A DNA stretch of 64,000 nucleotides from Mesostigma viride (Eukaryota; Streptophyta; Mesostigmatophyceae; Mesostigmatales; Mesostigmataceae): the NCBI GenBank assembly GCA_009746045.1, contig RPFO01000473.1:83335-147334 (forward strand), written 5' to 3'. The notes under the pieces are model-generated. The model saw only the letters and a program-made list of their open reading frames with translations. It was not told where the DNA came from and did not search any database. Position numbers and translations under genes: made by a program. Shown piece by piece: positions 57,607 through 64,000 of the stretch; within the stretch, counting starts at the first letter, position 1, and each line of letters opens with the position of its first letter.

Positions 57607-58706
57607 AATCAATATGACTCCATGTACGTAGACAAGCCATGATGACCCCATGGGAGCCTGAATCCTCATCATTAAATACATAAATGCCACCCATGTACGT
57701 AGACGGGCCATGATGACACCAATGGAGCCTGAATCCTCATCATTAATTACATAAATGCCAACCATGTACATACACGGGCAATGATGACACCATGGGAGCC
57801 TGAATCCTCATCATTAATTACATAAATGCCAACCATGTACGTAGGCCAGCCATGATGACACTGTGGGAGCCTGAATCCTCATCATTAATTTCATACATGC
57901 CAACAACACGTAGACGGGCCATAATGACACCACGGGAGCCTGAATCCTGATCATTTTTTTTCTTTGACATCCATGTACGTAGGCCAGCCATGATGACACC
58001 ATGGGAGCCTGAATCCTCATCATTTTTTTTCTGAGACATCCATGTACGTAGGCCAGCCATGATGACACCATGGGAGCCTGAATCCTCATCATTAAATACA
58101 TACATGCCATCCATGTACGTAGACAGGCCATGATGACACCATGGGAGCCTGAATCCTCATCATTTACTATTCCTTGACATCCATGTACGTAGACGGGCCA
58201 TGATGACACCATGGGAGCCTGAATCCTCATCATTTTTTTTCTTTGACATCCATGTACATACGTAGGCCAGCCATGATGACACCAATGGAGCCTGAATCCT
58301 CATCATTAATTACATACATAAATGCCATGATCATCAATGACCCCATGGGAGCCTGAATCCTCATCATTAAATACATAAATGCCACGGTCCATGTACGTAG
58401 ACGGGCCATGATGACACCAATGGAGCCTGAATCCTCATCATTAATTACATAAATGCCAACCATGTACATACACGGGCAATGATGACACCATGGGAGCCTG
58501 AATCCTCATCATTAATTACATAAATGCCAACCATGTACGTAGGCCAGCCATGATGACACTATGGGAGCCTGAATCCTCATCATTAATTTCATACATGCCA
58601 ACAACACGTAGACGGGCCATAATGACACCACGGGAGCCTGAATCCTCATCATTTTTTTTCTTTGACATCCATGTACGTAGGCCAGCCATGATGACACCAT
58701 GGGAGC
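57607..58706. repeat. Minisatellite of about 71 bp, 16 units, with higher-order duplication
   Basis: Each unit has CCATGTACGTAGACGGGCCA, TGATGACACCATGGGAGCCT and GAATCCTCATCATT. Units 57700-57960 and 58415-58660 match almost exactly as blocks. The last unit stops within GGGAGCC at the palindrome edge. Confidence 0.93.
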
Positions 58707-58719
58707 CCCAGCAACTACG

Positions 58720-59022
58720 TGAGCTACCCCCCAGAGCCTCTGCAGCCCCCAGTCCCCCTGGACCCCCTAGACCCCCTAGACCCCTTGGACCCCCCGGAGC
58801 CCCGGTCCGAACAGAAGTCCTGTAATCTCCACCGCCGCCGTCGCCTGTCCCGGCCCCGGGAGGCGGCGAAGGGGCAAACGAGGGGGAGAAGGTAATCCAC
58901 CTCCGACCGGCGAGAGGGGCCGGAGAGGCCCCGCCGATTTCGCTCGCCCCCCGCCCCGGCCCTCCCGATGGGCGACGCTTGCTTGGATTCTCTTGCACTA
59001 CTTCTTTTTTAGACTCTTTCAA
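58720..59022 (-). CDS. Outer arm ORF, left copy (Gly/Pro-rich)
   Basis: From ATG at 59022 it reads MKESKKEVVQENPSKRRPSG, then GPGRG, then a Gly/Pro/Ala-rich tract toward the arm end. The mirrored copy starts at 62537. Low complexity; no family recognised. It shares KEVVxENP with the frame starting near 59110 on the other strand, so both sides of the AT-rich spacer look like diverged inverted copies. Confidence 0.3.
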
Positions 59023-59112
59023 AAATAATTATATGGGTAATGAAAAATTGCAAAGGGTATAGGCTATATATAGGGCTATATATACAGGAATAATATTTCC
59101 CGGGGTGGCTGA
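59022..59112. promoter_or_regulatory. AT-rich putative bidirectional promoter, left arm
   Basis: About 90 bp of AT-rich DNA with GGCTATATATAGGGCTATAT inside a GC-rich arm, between divergent frames. TATA-like boxes occur in both directions. Confidence 0.45.
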
Positions 59113-59560
59113 AAAAGAAGTCGTGCACGAGAATCCACTCCACCTCCGATGGTCGGGGGCGGCGGAGAGGTGGCGGCAGGTTCGCTCGCCCCCCGTCCCG
59201 GGTCCGTCGCGCCCCGAGTCTGGATGTGTTTGAAACGTCCTTTTCCCTCCTGGAGGGGCGGCGCGGCGGGTGGGGGTCGAGGGTGGATGAGAATGCGTGG
59301 TTTCGGTCGGGCTTCTTTTGGGCTCGGATCCGTTCCAGTCTGCGTCCCGGCGCCCCCCGGGCCGGGGTTGGGAGGGGTTGCGCTCGCCCCCGGGACGGCC
59401 GTGTGGGTGGTCCGCTACCCTGGGCCCGGCGACCCTGAGTAAGTGACGGGTGCAAGTCTACGTCCCGGCGCCCCCCGGGCCGGGGTTAAGAGGGGCTGCG
59501 CTTACGGGGAGGGAATAAAAGTGGGGGTACGATAACAGCGGCGACGGGCGAGAAACGGAG

Positions 59561-60446
59561 ATGGCAACCCCGGAGTTCTACGTGACGAACGACGCGGAGG
59601 ACAAGTGGCGCCAGAGGGTGGGGTCTTCGGTGCAGACCTTCAACTCTGCCCTGCGGTACAAGTGCGCGAAGACGGGGAGGGGGTTCAAGCGTTTCCGCGA
59701 GTCGAAGGCCCGCGACATGTGGGACGGCAAGTGCGCCAAGTGCGCGACCCCGATCCGCTTCCACTCGTCGGAGGAGGTCCCCCGCATGGGGATCCTGGTG
59801 CGTTATCTGGTCCCGGACGGCGCGGGGCTGTCTCTGACCGAGTCGGCGACGGGCATGCCCCCGAGTGGAGGTGCGGGCGTTGCAGGGTGGGCCCTCTGGA
59901 ATCGGAGTACGACGAGCTGAAGCACCTCAGGATGGAGGAGGAGTACCTGCGCGCCCGGAAGGGGCTGCCCATCCCGGACGACTCCCCGCCCGTGCTGCCC
60001 TTCCCGGAGGCGGCACCGGCCGGGAAGCGGCCCAGGAGCCCTTGCCAGCATTACGGGGAGTGCCCCCCCGATGTCGACCCCGCGGTGTGGTCGCACGTGA
60101 AGAAAGCGTTCTACGGCGTGCAGTCGAGGGTGAAGAGCGACCTGCCCCTGAGCTGGCAGTCCACGCCCCACGGGGAGCGAGACCTGTCCCCGCGCCTGCT
60201 GGAGGCCGTCAGGAAACTGGAGAGCCAGGAGTGCGCTGCGGCCACTGCGAGGGGCGGATGTCGCTGGACTCCCCTGAGCTCGCCCCGTCCCCCGACAAGA
60301 CGGACACGTTCGACAGGACGTACTTCCCCGACAACTACAGGTGGCTGCACGCGGGGTGCAACCGGGCCAAAGCCGTGGACGACTCCATAGACCAGTGCAG
60401 GCGCAGGATGGCGGAGTACGAGAAGCTGCCGGACCCCGTGGAATGA
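59561..60446 (+). pseudogene. Cys-rich HNH-like protein gene, left-arm copy (two frameshifts)
   Basis: The start ATG at 59561 lies 38 bp after GGGAATAAAAG, a TATA-like box. Readable parts: residues 1-100 with KCAKTGRGFKRF and KCAKCATPIRF; then WRCGRC; then WRCGHC and, at the end, YRWLHAGCNRAKA. Four CxxC-type pairs plus W-L-H-x2-C-N-x2-K resemble the zinc-binding HNH/endonuclease VII fold; a nuclease role is inferred. One base is missing near 59862 (C run) and one near 60231. With both restored against the other arm the gene has 296 codons. AATAAA at about 60462 serves as a poly(A) signal. Confidence 0.5.
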
Positions 60447-60524
60447 TGAACGCCGTATGCTAATAAAGACACCCCTCGTCCAATGCCACGTGTCACCTCA
60501 TCGCTAGACAGTCCCAAAGCAAAA

Positions 60525-60665
60525 AGGGCCAAAGCATAAGGGCTGGTTTCAAACAGGGTGGGCCGGGTTTGACAGCATAAGAGGCTGGTTTCAAACAGGG
60601 TTCGCCAGCATAAGGGGCTGGTTTCAAACAGGGTGGGCCGGGTTTGACAGCATAAGGGCCGGTGC
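60525..60665 (+). repeat. Tandem GGCTGGTTTCAAACAGGGT units near the palindrome axis
   Basis: Three units with GGGCCGGGTTTGACAGCATA or a shorter spacer, mirrored at 60895-61035. They lie between the poly(A) signal and the axis. Confidence 0.7.
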
Positions 60666-61111
60666 GGTTACTGGAAAAAATATCTAACCCCATGGTATAG
60701 GATATACCTGAGAGTCTAGGCCCCTACCGGCCCTGTCCAGGGCCTGCCATGGGACATGTCCCCGGGTCTGATCAGAAACGTTTCTGATCAGTCCCGGGGA
60801 CATGTCCCATGGCAGGCCCTGGACAGGGCCGGTAGGGGCCTAGACTCTCAGGTATATCCTATACCATGGGGTTAGATATTTTTTCCAGTAACCGCACCGG
60901 CCCTTATGCTGTCAAACCCGGCCCACCCTGTTTGAAACCAGCCCCTTATGCTGGCGAACCCTGTTTGAAACCAGCCTCTTATGCTGTCAAACCCGGCCCA
61001 CCCTGTTTGAAACCAGCCCCTTATGCTTTGGCCCTTTTTGCTTTGGGACTGTCTAGCGATGGTGACACGTGGCATTGGACGAGGGGTGTCTTTATTAGCA
61101 TACGGCGTTCA

Positions 61112-61995
61112 TCATTCCACGGGGTCCGGCAGCTTCTCGTACTCCGCCATCCTGCGCCTGCACTGGTCTATGGAGTCGTCCACGGCTTTGGCCCGGTTGC
61201 ACCCCGCGTGCAGCCACCTGTAGTTGTCGGGGAAGTACGTCCTGTCGAACGTGTCCGTCTTGTCGGGGGACGGGGCGAGCTCAGGGGAGTCCAGCGACAT
61301 CCGCCCTCGCAGTGGCCGCAGCGCCACTCCTGGCTCTCCAGTTTCCTGACGGCCTCCAGCAGGCGCGGGGACAGGTCTCGCTCCCCGTGGGGCGTGGACT
61401 GCCAGCTCAGGGGCAGGTCGCTCTTCACCCTCGACTGCACGCCGTAGAACGCTTTCTTCACGTGCGACCACACCGCGGGGTCGACATCGGGGGGGCACTC
61501 CCCGTAATGCTGGCAAGGGCTCCTGGGCCGCTTCCCGGCCGGTGCCGCCTCCGGGAAGGGCAGCACGGGCGGGGAGTCGTCGGGATGGGCAGCCCCTTCC
61601 GGGCGCGCAGGTACTCCTCCTCCATCCTGAGGTGCTTCAGCTCGTCGTACTCCGATTCCAGAGGGCCCACCCTGCAACGCCCGCACCTCCACTCGGGGGG
61701 CATGCCCGTCGCCGACTCGGTCAGAGACAGCCCCGCGCCGTCCGGGACCAGATAACGCACCAGGATCCCCATGCGGGGACCTCCTCCGACGAGTGGAAGC
61801 GGATCGGGGTCGCGCACTTGGCGCACTTGCCGTCCCACATGTCGCGGGCCTTCGACTCGCGGAAACGCTTGAACCCCCTCCCCGTCTTCGCGCACTTGTA
61901 CCGCAGGGCAGAGTTGAAGGTCTGCACCGAAGACCCCACCCTCTGGCGCCACTTGTCCTCCGCGTCGTTCGTCACGTAGAACTCCGGGTTGCCAT
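61112..61995 (-). pseudogene. Cys-rich HNH-like protein gene, right-arm copy (four frameshifts)
   Basis: Mirror copy with ATG at 61993-61995. Four single bases are missing relative to the consensus, near 61985, 61776, 61579 and 61305, all in C/G runs or doublets. None coincides with the two left-arm defects. Lengths agree: 888 minus 4 is 884 here, and 888 minus 2 is 886 on the left. Confidence 0.5.
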
Positions 61996-62449
61996 CTCCG
62001 TTTCTCGCCCGTCGCCGCTGTTATCGTACCCCCACATTTTATTCCCTCCCCCGTAAGCGCAGCCCCCTCTTAACCCCGGCCCGGGGGGCGCCGGGACGTA
62101 GACTTGCACCCGTCACTTACTCAGGGTCGCCGGGCCCAGGGTAGCGGACCACCCACACGGCCGTCCCGGGGGCGAGCGCAACCCCCTCCCAACCCCGGCC
62201 CGGGGGGCGCCGGGACGCAGACTGGAACGGATCCGAGCCCAAAAGAAGCCCGACCGAAACCACGCATTCTCATCCACCCTCGACCCCCCACCGCCCGCGC
62301 CGCCCCTCCAGGAGGGAAAAGGACGTTTCAAACACATCCAGACTCGGGCGCGACGGACCCGGACGGGGGCGAGCGAACCTGCCGCCACCTCTCCCGCCGC
62401 CCCCGACCATCGGAGGTGGAGTGGATTCTCGTGCACGACTTCTTTTTCA

Positions 62450-62540
62450 GCCACCCCGGGAAATATTATTCCTGTATATATAGCCCTATATATAGCCTAT
62501 ACCCTTTGCAATTTTTCATTACCCATATAATTATTTTTGA
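62450..62540. promoter_or_regulatory. AT-rich putative bidirectional promoter, right arm
   Basis: The mirror of 59022-59112, with TATATATAGCCCTATATATA. Confidence 0.45.
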
Positions 62541-62831
62541 AAGAGTCTAAAAAAGAAGTAGTGCAAGAGAATCCAAGCAAGCGTCGCCCATCGGGAGGGC
62601 CGGGCGGGGGCGAGCGAAATCGGCGGGGCCTCTCCGGCCCCTCTCGCCGGTCGGAGGTGATTACCTTCTCCCCCTCGTTTGCCCCTTCGCCGCCTCCCGG
62701 GGCCGGGACAGGCGACGGCGGCGGTGGAGATTACAGGACTTCTGTTCGGACCGGGGGCTCCGGGGGTCCAAGGGGTCTAGGGGGTCTAGGGGGTCCAGGG
62801 GACTGGGGCTGCAGAGGCTCTGGGGGGTAGC

Positions 62832-62912
62832 TCACGTAGTTGCTGGGAAGGCTTTAGGGTGGCTTTCACCGTGGCTAAGGCACCCCTAAACCCTTCCCAG
62901 CAACTGCGTGAG
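62832..62912. repeat. Secondary inverted repeat at the right palindrome edge
   Basis: TCACGTAGTTGCTGGGAAGG and the following TTTAGGGTGGC pair with GCACCCCTAAACCC and TTCCCAGCAACTGCGTGA. The arms are about 33 bp with a few mismatches, and the loop is short. The arm-end sequence is thus present a third time. Confidence 0.75.
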
Positions 62913-62919
62913 TGACCCC

Positions 62920-63060
62920 CTCTTTTCCCCCTTCCCCCCTGCGTGTCCCCCCGTTCCGCGCCGAGTGCTTGGGGACCCCGCAGCGTGTCCCCCCTGCGTG
63001 TTCCCCCGTTCCCCCCTGCGTGTCCCCCCGTTCCGCGCCGAGTGCTTGTCTGTTTCCCTG
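62920..63060. repeat. Short tandem GC-rich repeats
   Basis: CCCCCTGCGTGTCCCCCCGT and TCCGCGCCGAGTGCTTG occur twice with a partial third unit. Confidence 0.7.
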
Positions 63061-63472
63061 TTCCCCCCGCGCGTGATTGTCTGTCCCCGCGCGCGAGTCC
63101 GTGATCGAGAGTACGAGTGGCAAGTCCGTGTCAGTCTCCGCTGCTGTGGCGTGCGTTTATGTCGCGCAAAAATAATCTCGTCGTTCGGCATATCAGTGTC
63201 GCGCCATGATGCATCCGGGTTGGTTGTCCGAGGCGCGTCTGATGTGCGAGTTCGTGGGCGCGTGCGTGCAGCCGTCGTCGCCGGTCATGCCGCTATGTGT
63301 ATGGGGGTGATAGTGTGCGGGGTGGCGCGTTAATTTTCCCACGCGCGTATAAAGAGCACGAGATGCCTCAATGCAGACACGTCACCCGCACGGGCCGCTG
63401 CCAAACAGGCCCGCCGCCGGGTCGCTTTGTCACCGCCACCGTCACGCGCCGGCCCGGCCGCACGTCGTGAGG

Positions 63473-63780
63473 ATGCACGTGGACACCATCGAGTGGGACC
63501 CGAGCACGGCGTACTACCAGCCGGGCGACGTGGACGAGTACGGAGACCGATCGAGTTCAATTCGCCCACATACGAAAATTACATATCCCGCAGAGGTCCA
63601 CAATCGTTACGAGAGGCCCCGTTGTCGAGGACGGCGATCCAGACGTCCCCTCCACGATTCCCGGGATCCGGGCGAGCAGGAGGGATAGAGGCAGGTACGC
63701 CGATTTCACCGATTCCATCAACGTCGGCAGCCGGAGAAGGGCCGCCGACCGCCTCACCCGCAAATGGTCATCAACCGATA
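63473..63780 (+). CDS. GC-rich frameshifted coding sequence, unknown
   Basis: A TATAAAG box (about 63347) precedes ATG 63473, which reads MHVDTIEWDPSTAYYQPGDV then DEYGD. From about 63620 another frame looks protein-like (VVEDGDPDVPSTIPGIRA, then RYADFTDSINVGSRRRAADR). This suggests one gene with an indel, as in the palindrome gene. No family recognised. Confidence 0.35.
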
Positions 63781-63804
63781 CTTCAACACGCGCCCCGGGG
63801 TCTT

Positions 63805-64000
63805 GAGCTTGCGGCGACCAGTGAACGCCCCTCCCCGACAGCCGGCTGCTGGCAGGACCAGACCTCGCGATCAGGACCCCGTTTCTGGGGCGGACCCGTT
63901 CAATCCCATAGCGTGGAAGACAGCCCGCAGGGGCTCCGAGCTTGCGCAACCAGTGAACGCCCCTCCCCGACATGCCAGGACCAGCCCTCGCGATCCGGAC
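63805..64000. repeat. Direct repeat at the window end
   Basis: GAGCTTGCG, then CCAGTGAACGCCCCTCCCCG, occurs at about 63807 and 63938, followed both times by CAGGACCAG. The unit is about 130 bp and is cut by the window edge. Confidence 0.7.

Larger units (their letters stand above)
58707..60779 (+). repeat. Left arm of a 4.1-kb palindrome
   Basis: Arms 58707-60779 and 60780-62847 are reverse complements with a few single-base differences. The axis lies in CTGATCAGAAACGTTTCTGA. There is no spacer. Confidence 0.93.
60780..62847 (-). repeat. Right arm of the palindrome
   Basis: It mirrors the left arm: gene copy at 61112-61995, promoter-like AT region at about 62455-62540, and outer GC-rich ORF. 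Differences from the left arm are single-base, mostly in G or C runs. Confidence 0.93.

Noticed and set aside
56850-58700. Regular direct repeats that could suggest a CRISPR array
   Set aside because: Units are adjacent without unique spacers, there are no cas genes, and the context is eukaryotic.
58707-62847. Palindrome as a simple missed-adapter read artefact
   Set aside because: Both outer flanks are different unique sequences, which a folded single read alone would not give; an assembly join is still possible.
62850-62895. TTTAGGG as a telomere repeat
   Set aside because: It occurs singly within a small inverted repeat; there is no tandem telomeric array.

Overview
The window is nuclear DNA of a eukaryote, most likely a unicellular alga (inference). 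The grounds are GT-AG introns, a GC-rich intronless TruA/PUS1-type gene, decayed non-LTR retrotransposons, a large spliced DDE-type transposase gene and dense micro- and minisatellites. There are no bacterial operons, ribosome binding sites or CRISPR arrays. I cannot name the species.

Host genes. A single-exon tRNA pseudouridine synthase lies at 3343-5634 (+). A seven-exon oligoribonuclease (ORN/REXO2) spans 31929-40654 (-); I rebuilt it exon by exon, all phases agree, and every DEDDh catalytic residue is present. It is followed by a small unknown gene (41201-41488, -) and a two-exon G-patch protein with a YRDRAAERR motif (41487-43966, +), whose start codons overlap head to head. A phase-consistent seven-exon model of unknown function runs from 19551 to 11494 (-). 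Weaker coding segments lie at 20711-20832 (-), 22468-23007 (+) and 49245-49615 (+).

Mobile DNA. 1513-2751 is a TIR/MITE-like cluster. 5.7-9.5 kb, 23.9-29.6 kb and 44.3-45.5 kb are mosaics of truncated non-LTR elements (called here families A, B and F) that end in a small hairpin and an AT-rich or tetranucleotide tail. 47281-48755 is a truncated retrotransposon with a 14-bp target-site duplication. 50502-54570 is a three-exon DDE-type transposase gene with tandem GGCCGGCG-bearing repeats upstream. A very short repeat (core GGAGACAACCAGCGCAGG) recurs about seven times; three copies are flanked by 13-17 bp direct repeats, and one has its empty site elsewhere in the window.

Right end. Tandem arrays (56.86-57.35 and 57.61-58.71 kb) abut a nearly spacer-less 4.1-kb palindrome (58707-62847). 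Each arm carries an AT-rich putative bidirectional promoter and a Cys-rich, HNH-like gene with a poly(A) signal. The arm copies carry different single-base deletions, so their consensus is open. A further small inverted repeat and GC-rich, frameshifted sequence follow to the window end. This could be a fold-back or linear-replicon junction, or an assembly effect.
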